Source of the DNA: Candidatus Heimdallarchaeota archaeon
GTDB lineage: Archaea > Asgardarchaeota > Heimdallarchaeia > JABLTI01
Direction: 5' to 3'
Assembly: GCA_019058275.1 (NCBI GenBank)
Contig: JAHLVW010000036.1
Location: 1-64,000 of the forward strand
DNA length: 64,000 nucleotides
Shown piece by piece: positions 1-9,563 of the stretch. Each line of letters opens with the position of its first letter. The stretch's first letter is position 1. A model generated the notes under the pieces. That model had not been told where the DNA came from. It saw nothing but the letters and a program-made list of their open reading frames with translations, and did no database searches. A program made the translations under genes and the position numbers.

Positions 1-810
1 TGGTTTTTCTCCCTTTGCACCCTTTAATTGTTTGATTGTTTCAATTATCCTCTCAACAACTTGATCTAAAATCTTACTCTCTTCTTCTGTACTAACCATT
101 GTTATGTGAATTTCAACTTTAATAATTCTCTCATTACTAACAGTATAACTGTGTGGATGTGTTTTAATATAAACTGAAGGATGATTCTCTCTGATTGGAC
201 TTATAGCTACTGCTAATTCGCTTTCAGGAACATAATTGACTACAAGTCTTCTATTATAAAATTTCTCTTTTGAATTAAAGGTTAGATATTGCACCATTTC
301 AAAATCAAAAATAGCAATCATTTCCTTTGGTACACCTGGAACTGAGAATATTATTGTGTCATCAATATTCACCAATACACCTGGTGCAGTTCCAGCTCTA
401 TTCCTTAAGGGTAGTGCACCTTCTGGTAATTTTGCCATTTGTTTTCTTTCTTCAGAGAGCTCAAGTTCTATCCCTCTTGCTTCTTTCACATCTTTTATAC
501 GATTCTTAATAAGCTCTATTGCCTCTTCATTGACTTCCAATTGTTTTTTAGTTGCTATTGCTACAGCTTGCAAAGCCACATCATCAAAAGTAGGACCCAT
601 TCCTCCTGTAGTAATAATTACTTTGGGTTTTCTTGAAAGAGCTTCTTGTAGGACATGAGACATTTCATCAATATTATCACCAACAGTAGTAATTCTAGTA
701 ACATTACCCCCGAGTGAGATAATTCTCTTCCCAAGCCAATTTGCGTTAGTATTTACTGTTTTACCAATTAACAACTCATTGCCAAAGCAGATGATTTCAA
801 CATCAAACAT
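1..810 (-). CDS. CinA-like / molybdopterin-binding (MoaB/MogA-fold) domain protein, partial (C-terminus off the window)
   Basis: Reverse-strand translation open to the window edge: MFDVEIICFGNELLIGKTVNTNANWLGKRIISLGGNVTRITTVGDN...VIITTGGMGPTFDD...VPGVPKEM, typical of the CinA N-terminal domain. Confidence 0.85.
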   Translation of the reverse strand, partial: MFDVEIICFGNELLIGKTVNTNANWLGKRIISLGGNVTRITTVGDNIDEMSHVLQEALSRKPKVIITTGGMGPTFDDVALQAVAIATKKQLEVNEEAIELIKNRIKDVKEARGIELELSEERKQMAKLPEGALPLRNRAGTAPGVLVNIDDTIIFSVPGVPKEMIAIFDFEMVQYLTFNSKEKFYNRRLVVNYVPESELAVAISPIRENHPSVYIKTHPHSYTVSNERIIKVEIHITMVSTEEESKILDQVVERIIETIKQLKGAKGEKP

Positions 811-851
811 ACTCGATTACAACTTTCCTTTCAATATTTTTATCCAAATTC

Positions 852-1916
852 TCATTCAATGAAAGCATCAACAACCATTTGCCATTGTCTAGGTGCAGAC
901 ATTCTTACTTTTTTTACTTCTAGTATTTTCTTCACTTTACGATTATTCTTTGATATTTCTTTTTTTAAATCTTCAACTATTGTTTCTTCGGGGTTTTTTC
1001 CTCTAACAAATTCAAAGAAATGAATTATTCCTCCACTTGGTTTGAGAACGCTACAAGCTACATCAATAAAATTAATAGCATATCCTGGAAGGTTCATTAT
1101 AGCTCTATCAGCAATTCCTTCCAGTTTTTGTTCTTTAATAACTAATCGACAATCACCACATAGTGGAATTATTTTTCCCTTCAATTTATTTAAGGTAATA
1201 TTTTCTTTAAGTAACTCAATAGCATTTGAATTAATATCAAGTGCATAGATTTCAGATTCAACTTCCTTAGCAATAGGTATTACAAAAGGTCCAATTCCAC
1301 AGAATAAATCAGCAATTGTTTCTTTAGCTTTAACTTTACTAGCAATTCGTTTGTGTTCTTCACTTAATCGTGGGCTGAAATATGCTTTTTCAATATCAAC
1401 CATAAATCGACAACCATGTTCTTTGTAGATTGCTCTTGTCTTCTTCTCTCCAACTAGATATTCAACAGGTCTTATTCTATTAACTCCACTAACCTTCCCT
1501 AATTTAACATAAACAGATTTTATACTAGAATGAGCATCTAATAATGATTGTCCAACTACAGTCTTTTTTTCCCAGAGTTTGTCAGGTATTTCAACAACAA
1601 CAATATCTCCTATAGTATCGAAGCTTCTGGGAATAAATTCCAATTCATCCTCCAGCAAAATTTTCTCTAGGATTTCGACATGGGAACTAGGGCTTTTTTT
1701 GGTCAATTCTAAACTATCATCTCTGGTAATTTCAAAATTCATGCCTGTATCCTTGAGCTCATCAATTTCTTCATTTGTGAGATCTCTAGTAATTGGGATG
1801 ATTAAAGAATCTAATTCTACCTTAATCTTATAGATGGTGCTTAACAGATTCCTTTCTGTAAGAAACTGTCTGATAATTTCACCGGAGCTTTTTTTCGTTT
1901 TGATACAGAAAGACAT
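852..1916 (-). CDS. trm5: tRNA (guanine37-N1)-methyltransferase, Trm5/TYW2 family
   Basis: 354 aa; ADLFCGIGPFVIPIAK SAM motif, MNLPGYAINFID and C-terminal APRQWQMVVDAF. Confidence 0.85.
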   Translation of the reverse strand: MSFCIKTKKSSGEIIRQFLTERNLLSTIYKIKVELDSLIIPITRDLTNEEIDELKDTGMNFEITRDDSLELTKKSPSSHVEILEKILLEDELEFIPRSFDTIGDIVVVEIPDKLWEKKTVVGQSLLDAHSSIKSVYVKLGKVSGVNRIRPVEYLVGEKKTRAIYKEHGCRFMVDIEKAYFSPRLSEEHKRIASKVKAKETIADLFCGIGPFVIPIAKEVESEIYALDINSNAIELLKENITLNKLKGKIIPLCGDCRLVIKEQKLEGIADRAIMNLPGYAINFIDVACSVLKPSGGIIHFFEFVRGKNPEETIVEDLKKEISKNNRKVKKILEVKKVRMSAPRQWQMVVDAFIE

Positions 1917-2085
1917 GAAATATCTCCATCTTTTACAAGCTTATGTTGTTTCTCCACTAGATCTCAGGAATTTCTTTACTCACTATTATTCCTTTATCTG
2001 AAAAGTGATTTGATTGTGGATTGAAGACCACACTATTAAATTTATTTAGTCTAAAATGGAAAACAATTGCTGTTAAATAGTAACT

Positions 2086-2364
2086 TTAAGATGCTTTTTT
2101 CTCCTGAGATAAAATTTTTCTCCACAGCATTTCGATGTCATCTTGAATGGTTCTTTCACCTATTCCTCTTTCGCCTAATGTTCTAACTTTTTTTAATGCT
2201 TCTTGAATTAATTGTCTTGCGTCTAATAAATCTAGTTTTGCGCCTTTTAAATCTCCAGTTTTAAATTTTTCATGGGCTACTTTTTTCTTTTCTTCAGCTT
2301 TAAGCCTAAGCATTTTCTTTTGGGCGTTAATCATTTCAGACTTTCTAAGATTTTCTGGAATCAA
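2086..2364 (-). CDS. small charged helical protein of unknown function
   Basis: 92-aa ORF, helical/charged composition, flanked by intergenic gaps; no family recognised. Confidence 0.5.
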   Translation of the reverse strand: MIPENLRKSEMINAQKKMLRLKAEEKKKVAHEKFKTGDLKGAKLDLLDARQLIQEALKKVRTLGERGIGERTIQDDIEMLWRKILSQEKKAS

Positions 2365-2579
2365 ATATTGCTAACCCCACAGATAATATGGGTTATTTTG
2401 GAATAAAAAGCATTTGTTTGCCAGCGGATATTTTTGTCATTTCTTATATATACCGACAAAAAAATCCTGAAATCTCAAATTTCAGATTATTATTGTAATT
2501 TTTAGTGAAGATTTTTTTAACAAAATGAATAGCAATCTTTTTTATTATCTACATAGTTTGAATTTACTTGGATGTAACG

Positions 2580-2834
2580 ATGTGCATAGCTATACCTGCA
2601 AAAGTTGTTGAAATAGTAAATGATGATACAATTCTAGTTGATTTTGGTGGAGTAAAACGAGAAGTAAAATCAACTCTATTAGAAGATAAGCTAGAGATAA
2701 ACGATTATGTTCTTGTTCATATTGGCTTTGCCATGACTAAAGTAGATGAAGAAGAAGCATTAGAAACGTTGCGTTTATTTGCTGAAATTGATGCCTTTAA
2801 TCAAAATATAGAAGCCTTTAGTCAAAAAGGCTAA
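2580..2834 (+). CDS. hypC: HypC/HupF-type hydrogenase maturation chaperone
   Basis: MCIAIPAKVVEIVNDDTILVDFGGVKREVKSTLL; start placed at the internal ATG (2580) so that the conserved Met-Cys N-terminus is produced (ORF track starts at 2568). Confidence 0.88.
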   Translation: MCIAIPAKVVEIVNDDTILVDFGGVKREVKSTLLEDKLEINDYVLVHIGFAMTKVDEEEALETLRLFAEIDAFNQNIEAFSQKG

Positions 2835-2846
2835 AATGAAAGTTTC

Positions 2847-3401
2847 TTACTTTGTGTCACTCTTTTCTAATAATAATTCCAAATAGGATTTTCGAATATT
2901 TTTCTTAGGATCTAGCTTCAAAGCTTTTAATGCTCGAAAGATTTCTTTTCTTGTTTTCTCAAAAAAACTTTTGTCACTAATTATTTTCTCGACTTCTAAA
3001 TACGTTCCAATAGAAGCTACATTGTCTAAACAGAAGTGCATGCCATCTAAAAGGTAAATTCTTCTCTCTTTTGATACAATAGCTACTTTTTCAAAATTTA
3101 ATTTTTCTAATAAGTTAGACAACTGCTGAGCATTTTCAACCTTGAGGTCAATTTCGATTCTAGTTTTTGATTTTGGATCAAATTTTGGCCCCTTATAAGT
3201 AAGAAAAATTCTATCTCCATCTTCCCTAATTCTTAAGGCTTCATCAGTTTCACTAAAATCCTTAGATGGATGGTTGAAGTACTGATCACGTTGATTAACA
3301 ATCTCTTCGAGAATTGCTCCTTTTTCAACTAATTTCATTTCCAATTCGTTGAGATCTGCAATCTTCAGTTTTACTTCGACTTCAATTGGCAATTCGATCA
3401 C
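2847..3401 (-). CDS. CYTH-domain protein (class IV adenylate cyclase / ThTPase-like, CyaB)
   Basis: IEVEVKLKI N-terminus (ExExK), ALRIREDGDRIFLTYKGP, TRIEID, CLDNVASIGTYLEVE. Confidence 0.85.
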   Translation of the reverse strand: MIELPIEVEVKLKIADLNELEMKLVEKGAILEEIVNQRDQYFNHPSKDFSETDEALRIREDGDRIFLTYKGPKFDPKSKTRIEIDLKVENAQQLSNLLEKLNFEKVAIVSKERRIYLLDGMHFCLDNVASIGTYLEVEKIISDKSFFEKTRKEIFRALKALKLDPKKNIRKSYLELLLEKSDTK

Positions 3402-3490
3402 ATTTTACTATTTGTTATTAGCTTTTTTAGCTCTAAGCTTAAAAAGCATAGCTTCAAAAGAAATTTATCTCTATACAACCATAAGTAATT

Positions 3491-3829
3491 TGGAGAGGAA
3501 TAAACGGCTTTCGGGTGCTCTTGTTAGCATCTGAGGAAGGTCCTTTCTTCCAGGCAGAGCGACGCAGTGAAAGCTGTCAGGAGAAATCCTGGCTCTGAGA
3601 ATAGAAACGTAAAGCGTATATGTACTACTATGATACAAGGTATCTTTGATACTCTGTTGAGATTTACATATAATAAGTGTTGAAACGACTCATCGTCGCG
3701 GAAGTAAGCTCAAATAGGCTTCGTTGATTTGCTGCCATGAGAAGCGGGTTGAGTGCGTAGATTGATGCCGTGAGAGGAGTTCATCTGATGGTGATCCTCG
3801 AAACAGAAAGAGGACTATTTTCCTCTCCA
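3491..3829 (+). ncRNA. rnpB: RNase P RNA
   Basis: GC-rich noncoding island; GAGGAAGGTCC (CR-I-like, 3533-3543), terminal AAACAGAAAGAGGACT (CR-IV/V-like), and P1 closing helix TGGAGAGGAA (3491-3500) / TTCCTCTCCA (3820-3829), a perfect 10-bp complement. Confidence 0.8.
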
Positions 3830-3838
3830 CTACTTCTA

Positions 3839-4294
3839 TCAATCCTCTGCATATTCAGCTAAATCTAATTTGTAGATAGGACTGTGTTCATTTTTCTTAC
3901 CTGTTAATTTGAATCCAGTCTTAACATATAAACTAGTAGCAATTTCATTATCTTCTGCTACATCTAAATAAATCTCAGAGCAAGAATATTTGTTTTTTAG
4001 ATGTTTTATAACAGCTTTCAATCCTGACTTTCCGTAACCCTTGCCTTGGAAATTCTTATCCACCATATGTCTTACTAACCAGATAGTATCATCTTTTGGA
4101 TTTTTACCAAAGGCAGAAAATCCAACCATTTTCTCTCCATCATAAATTCCATAACATTCTAGAAAAGCCTGGAATTTTGATTGAGCAATGCTTGTAGCAT
4201 TTGAAGCAACGAAATTTCTTTGTTCTTCCTTTACTTCTAATTTTATAGCATCAACAAAATTCTCTATAGTAATTTCTTTCAATATAATAGTCAT
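3839..4294 (-). CDS. GNAT family N-acetyltransferase
   Basis: VRHMVDKNFQGKGYGKSGLKAVIKHL ... NEIATSLYVKTGFKLTGK. Confidence 0.85.
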   Translation of the reverse strand: MTIILKEITIENFVDAIKLEVKEEQRNFVASNATSIAQSKFQAFLECYGIYDGEKMVGFSAFGKNPKDDTIWLVRHMVDKNFQGKGYGKSGLKAVIKHLKNKYSCSEIYLDVAEDNEIATSLYVKTGFKLTGKKNEHSPIYKLDLAEYAED

Positions 4295-4389
4295 ATCTTA
4301 ATCACCAAAATTGTGTTAACTATGAATGATATGGTCACTTAATTAAAACAAGATGGTCACATTATCTATTTTAGTGCTCATTACAATAT

Positions 4390-4827
4390 CTAATTTGATC
4401 CTATTCTTCTCTTTTCTGCGATGAATTTCTCAAGATTGCTCGTTACAATATGATGAGTAGATATTTCTAGAGCTTTTTCAGGTTTCACCCATTTATATTC
4501 CACATGTTCATTAGAAAGAACAACTTCTGTTGATTTTGTTTTACACCAAAAAGTCATTCCTATCATATCAAAACTACCGTCTTCTTGAAACCAGTGAAAA
4601 ACATCAATTGCTTTTATTATATCAAAATCTTTTATTCCAGTTTCTTCAATGATTTCTCTGTTTAATCCATCAAATGGGTCTTCAAATTGCTCAACTCCCC
4701 CTCCTACAACATCCCAAATATTTTCAGGAATATTACCTGGTGCTCTTTTTAATAGAAGAATTTCATTATCTTGATTTTCAATAATTGCTGCAACACAGAA
4801 TGTAAAGCGTCCTTCATCTTTGTTCAA
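4390..4827 (-). CDS. Nudix hydrolase
   Basis: GGGVEQFEDPFDGLNREIIEETGI Nudix box. Confidence 0.88.
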   Translation of the reverse strand: MNKDEGRFTFCVAAIIENQDNEILLLKRAPGNIPENIWDVVGGGVEQFEDPFDGLNREIIEETGIKDFDIIKAIDVFHWFQEDGSFDMIGMTFWCKTKSTEVVLSNEHVEYKWVKPEKALEISTHHIVTSNLEKFIAEKRRIGSN

Positions 4828-4846
4828 ATTTTAGTTCTCTCCACAA

Positions 4847-5311
4847 CTATTTTACGAATTGAACTTTCTTACTCAAGTTCTTTTCTTCTATTTGTATCTT
4901 GATATATTTTTTAAGAGCTGGATGATCTATTAATTCATAAGCTTCATTTGATGGTAACCATTTGTATTCACTATGTTCATGCGATAAAGTAACCTTTTTA
5001 CTATTTGTTTTGCACCAATAAGAAATGCCAATTAGCTCATTCTCTGGTTTCTTAATGCTTTTTCTATAAACATGAAACATGGTTAAAGGTTTTATAATTT
5101 CAATATCAGTAATTCCTGTTTCCTCTCTTATTTCACGTCTAAGACCATCTTCTGGTGCTTCAGCTTGTTTTAGTCTTCCACCAACATCTTCCCAATAATT
5201 AGGATATTCTTCATTATCTGCACTTCGTTTAATTAGTAAAATCTCATCATCAGAATTTTCTATAATTGCTGCAACAGCTACCATAACTTTTGATTTTGTT
5301 CTAGTCATCAA
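4847..5311 (-). CDS. Nudix hydrolase (tandem paralogue)
   Basis: GGRLKQAEAPEDGLRREIREETGI Nudix box. Confidence 0.88.
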   Translation of the reverse strand: MMTRTKSKVMVAVAAIIENSDDEILLIKRSADNEEYPNYWEDVGGRLKQAEAPEDGLRREIREETGITDIEIIKPLTMFHVYRKSIKKPENELIGISYWCKTNSKKVTLSHEHSEYKWLPSNEAYELIDHPALKKYIKIQIEEKNLSKKVQFVK

Positions 5312-5497
5312 AAATCCACTATTGTATATTCATTTAAAGAAGACATAGAAATCTGTTTTTTCATCGAAATATTAATTTATCTACCTCTTAGAAAGAAATA
5401 AAAAGCAATAGTTTTCGCTTACTATTACTGACTGATTACCAGTCACTAACACTTAACCTAGATGTCGCTTAAAGCGGAATTGGTAAGGTGATTAAAA

Positions 5498-6076
5498 ATG
5501 TACAAATACGTAGGCAAATTTTGGAAAAATCGCAATAGTCCTGAATTTAAGGCTTTGCAGCGAAATCGATTAATAAAATGGAGAAAAGAAAGTAGCATAG
5601 TTCGTGTTGAACGACCAACAAGAATTGATCGAGCTCGCATTTTGGGTTATAAAGCTAAACAAGGTTATGTTATAGCCAGAATTAGATTAAGGAGAACCCG
5701 ATTACGAAAAAGTCGCCCAAGTCAAGGTAGACACACAAAAGGTCAAGCTATCCGTAAAATCCAACCTGGTAAAAGCTTCAGATGGATTGCTGAAGAACGT
5801 GTTGCAAGAAGATATGTCAACATGGAAGTATTAAATTCCTACCAAGTAGGTGAAGATGGACGATATAAGTGGTATGAAGTAATTCTAATTGATCCAGTTC
5901 ATCCTGTTATCATGAAAGATCCAAGAATTAACTGGATATGTAATTCAGTTCACAAGAATAGAGTTTTCCGTGGACTAACAGCTGCAGGAAGAAAGTCAAG
6001 AGGATTAACAAGGAAAGGTGTTGGCTCAGAAAAGATACGACCATCTTTAAGAGCTCACAAACGTGATGGAAAATAG
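5498..6076 (+). CDS. rpl15e: 50S ribosomal protein L15e
   Basis: MYKYVGKFWKNRNSPEFKALQRNRLIKWRKESSIVRVERPTRIDRARILGYKAKQGYVIARIRLRRTRLRKSRP. Confidence 0.95.
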   Translation: MYKYVGKFWKNRNSPEFKALQRNRLIKWRKESSIVRVERPTRIDRARILGYKAKQGYVIARIRLRRTRLRKSRPSQGRHTKGQAIRKIQPGKSFRWIAEERVARRYVNMEVLNSYQVGEDGRYKWYEVILIDPVHPVIMKDPRINWICNSVHKNRVFRGLTAAGRKSRGLTRKGVGSEKIRPSLRAHKRDGK

Positions 6077-6165
6077 AGATAAATTTTATTCATCTCTTCT
6101 ATCTTTTTTTCTTCAAAAAATCTAAAAGCAATTTATATTGTTAATTGTATGTGGAGCTAGATTAA

Positions 6166-6639
6166 TTGTCACAAAATAACTCAGCTTTCAAATTGAATGA
6201 AATTACTTTCTCTTGTAGTTCTCATTCAACAGAAGATCTTGATAAAGTTAAAACAGCATTATATAACCTCATTCCTGAAAATATTCGTAAGGACCATGAA
6301 ATAACAATTCAACATATTAGTGGTCATGTTGGAAATCCAATGCGTCTTCTAGATCTCACAATTAGGAAGAATCGTTACCTAAAAGCTACTTTTGATTTTC
6401 TAGCAGAAAAAATCGATAAAGCTGATAAAGAATATCTTTATCAAATTGCAGAAAGTAAAATAGATGAAGATAATTGCTTTTATTTGAGAATAAATAAACA
6501 AGATGCATATAGTGAACAAATTACTTTAGATGATGGAGATAATACAATTATAATTGTTATTAAATTTATAATCTATAAATCAGAGCCATTGCAAATCGTA
6601 AATGCTTTAGAGAATTATGGAATAATAAAGAAGGGATGA
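6166..6639 (+). CDS. archaeal exosome-associated/RNA-binding protein (PF01877-like)
   Basis: TTG start; ISGHVGNPMRLLDLTIRKN...DDNCFYLRINKQDAY; immediately upstream of the RNase P protein gene as is common in archaea. Confidence 0.7.
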   Translation: MSQNNSAFKLNEITFSCSSHSTEDLDKVKTALYNLIPENIRKDHEITIQHISGHVGNPMRLLDLTIRKNRYLKATFDFLAEKIDKADKEYLYQIAESKIDEDNCFYLRINKQDAYSEQITLDDGDNTIIIVIKFIIYKSEPLQIVNALENYGIIKKG

Positions 6640-6643
6640 ACAA

Positions 6644-7774
6644 ATGATTCCTTTTATTGAACCGCGAGTTCATATAACTGATAAGAAAGAAATCAAGCAA
6701 TATGATGAGATTGCTAAAAGAATTGGACTTAGTGGATATGCGGTTCTAGGTAAGAAATTTCAGAAGAAGGCTAAACCTGATTCAAAGAATGAGTTTGTTA
6801 AACAGTATTCAAGATTTGAAATAGACGAAAATCAGGTTGGTAAAGTTCGAAATCTCTTGCCAAAAGTTAGACATAGTTACGAACTAATTAGTGTTAAAAC
6901 TACTTCTGCAAAAGTTGCTCAATGGGTCATTAAAGATAATAGAGTAGACATCTTAGTTATACATACAAAAAACATTAAAGAGCTAATTAATCATCAACTA
7001 GCAAATGTTGCAGCAAGCAACCAAACTTTTTTTGAAATAGATCTGAGTTTTTTACTAGATCAAAAAACTTCTAATAAATCTTTTCACTTGAGAGCAATTG
7101 CTCGATGTTTGAATATACTAATGAAAGAACAAGCTCCATTTATTTTTACAACAAACGTTCAAGATTCCCTTGATTTCAGAGATGTTAGAGCTATAATTGC
7201 ATTAGCAAATCTAGTGGGTGTTCCTTCTAAAATCATTAAAGAAAATCTGAAAAGATTTTATGAAAGAGTAACCTTAAACAACAAAAAACTGTCTGAGGAA
7301 TTCGTTGCACCTGGAGTATGGATAAAGAACGAGAAAGGTAAAGAAAAGAAAATAAAGGAAACAGCTGAACAGCAAGACATTGAAGATTTACTTGATGATT
7401 TGGAATTACCATTAAGTCTTCAACAAATGTCATCAGTAAATGATAAATCAGAAAGACAAAGATATCTCCTTTTTGAAATTTTAACAAAAGAAAAATTCAA
7501 TACTGATGAAAAGGAATTTGCTAAACAAATTTGGAAGCGTTTTTCACTGTATTTTGGCGAAGTAGGAAGTTCAAGAATGGGACTATATATTACTCATTAC
7601 AACGTAGAAAAGAAAATAGGTATCATTCGTTGCAGTCATTATACTCTAGAATCTCTTAGAGCGGTCTTATCCACAATCACAGAAATTTCTAATTGTAAGG
7701 TTTTGATTCACATTATCAAAGTTTCAGGAACTCTTAGGAATCTAATTACAATTCATAGAAGAAAAAGTGAATAA
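6644..7774 (+). CDS. RNase P protein fusion: Rpp30 (component 3) + Pop5 (component 2)
   Basis: N-terminal Rpp30-like TIM barrel (VDILVIHTKNIKELINHQLANVAASNQTFFEIDLSFLL...RDVRAIIALANLVGVP) followed by Pop5 (RYLLFEILTKE...LYFGEVGSSRMGLYITHYNVEKKIGIIRCSHYTLESLRAVLSTI). Confidence 0.82.
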   Translation: MIPFIEPRVHITDKKEIKQYDEIAKRIGLSGYAVLGKKFQKKAKPDSKNEFVKQYSRFEIDENQVGKVRNLLPKVRHSYELISVKTTSAKVAQWVIKDNRVDILVIHTKNIKELINHQLANVAASNQTFFEIDLSFLLDQKTSNKSFHLRAIARCLNILMKEQAPFIFTTNVQDSLDFRDVRAIIALANLVGVPSKIIKENLKRFYERVTLNNKKLSEEFVAPGVWIKNEKGKEKKIKETAEQQDIEDLLDDLELPLSLQQMSSVNDKSERQRYLLFEILTKEKFNTDEKEFAKQIWKRFSLYFGEVGSSRMGLYITHYNVEKKIGIIRCSHYTLESLRAVLSTITEISNCKVLIHIIKVSGTLRNLITIHRRKSE

Positions 7775-7792
7775 TAGTGAGAGTTTCATAAG

Positions 7793-8329
7793 TTAGTAAG
7801 GATAATTTGTATGATTCTTATCTCTGAGTGCCATCTGATAGACTTTTTTATCTTCTAAAACTACATTTTGTAAATGAAATATATTGTCAATGGATTCGAA
7901 TTTGACTATTCGCTTAGGAAAAACTTTCACTAAAACTGATTCTTTAGTTTTTGATAAACGTTCAAACTATTTGTATCTTGATTTAAATAAATCAGCTATT
8001 TCTTTGAATTCTTCATCATAAGGCTAACCAAGAATATTCGTACTACCCTCAATTTGCAGATTTTTAAGATACAAAGCGACACTAGAATTCCCTTTTATTT
8101 GTACAATTTTTTTGTTGAATCCCCACGATGTAAAATAGATGTCTAAATCTATGCTAACATATTGTACTGTTCGTGCAGTTACTCTATTGTCTAAAGAGGT
8201 TGCTAGAGTTACATTTCTATTTTTTTCTAAAATTGCTAAGATTTCACCTTTTATTTTAGCAAAATCGGGTTCTTTTCTCAATTTCAATATGTCTTCTTTG
8301 TTATCCAAGTTTATATTACTCAAAAACAA
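7793..8329 (-). pseudogene. pyridoxamine 5'-phosphate oxidase-like FMN-binding protein, disrupted
   Basis: N-terminal half intact (NRNVTLATSLDNRVTARTVQYVSIDLDIYFTSW...); in-frame TAG at 8024-8026, then plausible continuation PYDEEFKEIADLFKSRYK, a second disruption near 7965-7970, and further continuation to a TAA at 7793. Confidence 0.6.
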
Positions 8330-8348
8330 ATTCCTCCAAAGTAGTTAG

Positions 8349-8425
8349 TAGGAGTCAGATCGTCGCATGTTCATCATGATATGGCGTGGAGCGCCTCAGT
8401 CTGGGGCGTCGTCTTCATTCTCCTA
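8349..8425 (-). ncRNA. C/D-box sRNA
   Basis: Reverse strand: TAGGAGA-ATGAAGA(C)-12 nt-CTGA(D')-GGCGCTCCACGCCATATC-ATGATGA(C')-12 nt-CTGA(D)-CTCCTA; terminal stem TAGGAG/CTCCTA, both guide spacers exactly 12 nt. Confidence 0.72.
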
Positions 8426-8704
8426 GTTTCAACATCTTGAATTATCTCTAAAAATATTTGTATATTATTTATTCAAATTTAGCTCCAGCTGCAATTTGTG
8501 ACTTGCTTTCTAAAGATTTATACTCTGATACTAGGGGAACGATTGTTTTTTGTCGCATTTAATTTTGTAATTCAAAAGCTAAACATTCAGAATAAAAGAA
8601 AGTTAGTTTCTAATATATTGGCACTATTGTATAGCTGGAGTATATCCCAAAATATAGCTCATGATAATAGAACATTTAATAAAACAAATATATAATTCTA
8701 GGTT

Positions 8705-9505
8705 ATGGACGAACAATTTCCCCTTACAGACGAAGAAAAAAGAATGCTTGCCTTAAAGAAACAGCAGTTAATAGAAGCATCGCTTTATCTTGCAGGTAGA
8801 CCTGTACAACTACCTGAATTAGCGCAAGTAACAGGAATTGAAACTGGAGAGGTTGGTTCTCTTGTAAGAGAGCTGCAAGACAAATATCGACAATTCTTCA
8901 GCTGTTTTGAAATAATTGAATTACCGGGAAAGAAGTTTGTATTTCAGGTTAGAGCAGATATAGGTGAAAATGTAAAGGAAATCACTTTACAACCAATTTT
9001 AACTTTGGCTGAGTTGAGAACCTTAGCAATGATAGCTTATCAGCAACCAGTAATGCAGTCTGCTGTTGCCAAAGTTCGTGGACAACTATCCTATTCACAT
9101 ATTAAGAATCTAATAAGAAATGGTTTCGTAAAAGCAGCTCGAGTTAAGCAAACTTTAGAGTTACGAACAACTCCAATGTTCTCTGATTATTTTGGCTTAT
9201 CACATGATATAGGAGTACTTAAAAGACAATTGGGTTGGAGAACAAAACGAATAATAAAAGCAAAGAGAATAGAGGAAAGAGATACGCAATCAATAGATAC
9301 TTTCATGGAAAAAATGGGGTTGGATGATCAAGTAACTGAAGATGATACTTTACAAGATTTAGAATCAACAATTTCTATGGATAAAAATTCTGCTCGAGAA
9401 ATGTTTCCTTCAATGTTGGATGATTTAGAAGGACCAGATCCCTTTGATAAGGACGCTGATGATGAAATTGATGAAGTATTAAATGACGATTTTAATGAAA
9501 ATTAG
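8705..9505 (+). CDS. scpB: segregation and condensation protein B
   Basis: IEASLYLAGRPVQLPELAQVTGI...LAELRTLAMIAYQQPVMQSAVAKVRGQLSYSHIKNLIRNGFV...TTPMFSDYFGL. Confidence 0.85.
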   Translation: MDEQFPLTDEEKRMLALKKQQLIEASLYLAGRPVQLPELAQVTGIETGEVGSLVRELQDKYRQFFSCFEIIELPGKKFVFQVRADIGENVKEITLQPILTLAELRTLAMIAYQQPVMQSAVAKVRGQLSYSHIKNLIRNGFVKAARVKQTLELRTTPMFSDYFGLSHDIGVLKRQLGWRTKRIIKAKRIEERDTQSIDTFMEKMGLDDQVTEDDTLQDLESTISMDKNSAREMFPSMLDDLEGPDPFDKDADDEIDEVLNDDFNEN

Positions 9506-9563
9506 AGTGTAAAAAAAAGAAAAAAATGAAGGAGAAGCTGCTTCTCATCAAATTAATTCTCAA

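Noticed and set aside
327-658. Plus-strand ORFs at 327-658
   Set aside because: Shadow of the minus-strand CinA-like gene that runs off the window start.
7793-8329. Pyrrolysine-encoded flavoprotein
   Set aside because: TAG is used as an ordinary stop nearby, and a second disruption follows; pseudogene favoured, kept only as a low-interest finding.
8498-8695. 65-aa ORF upstream of scpB
   Set aside because: No recognisable motif or ribosome-binding site; most likely intergenic.
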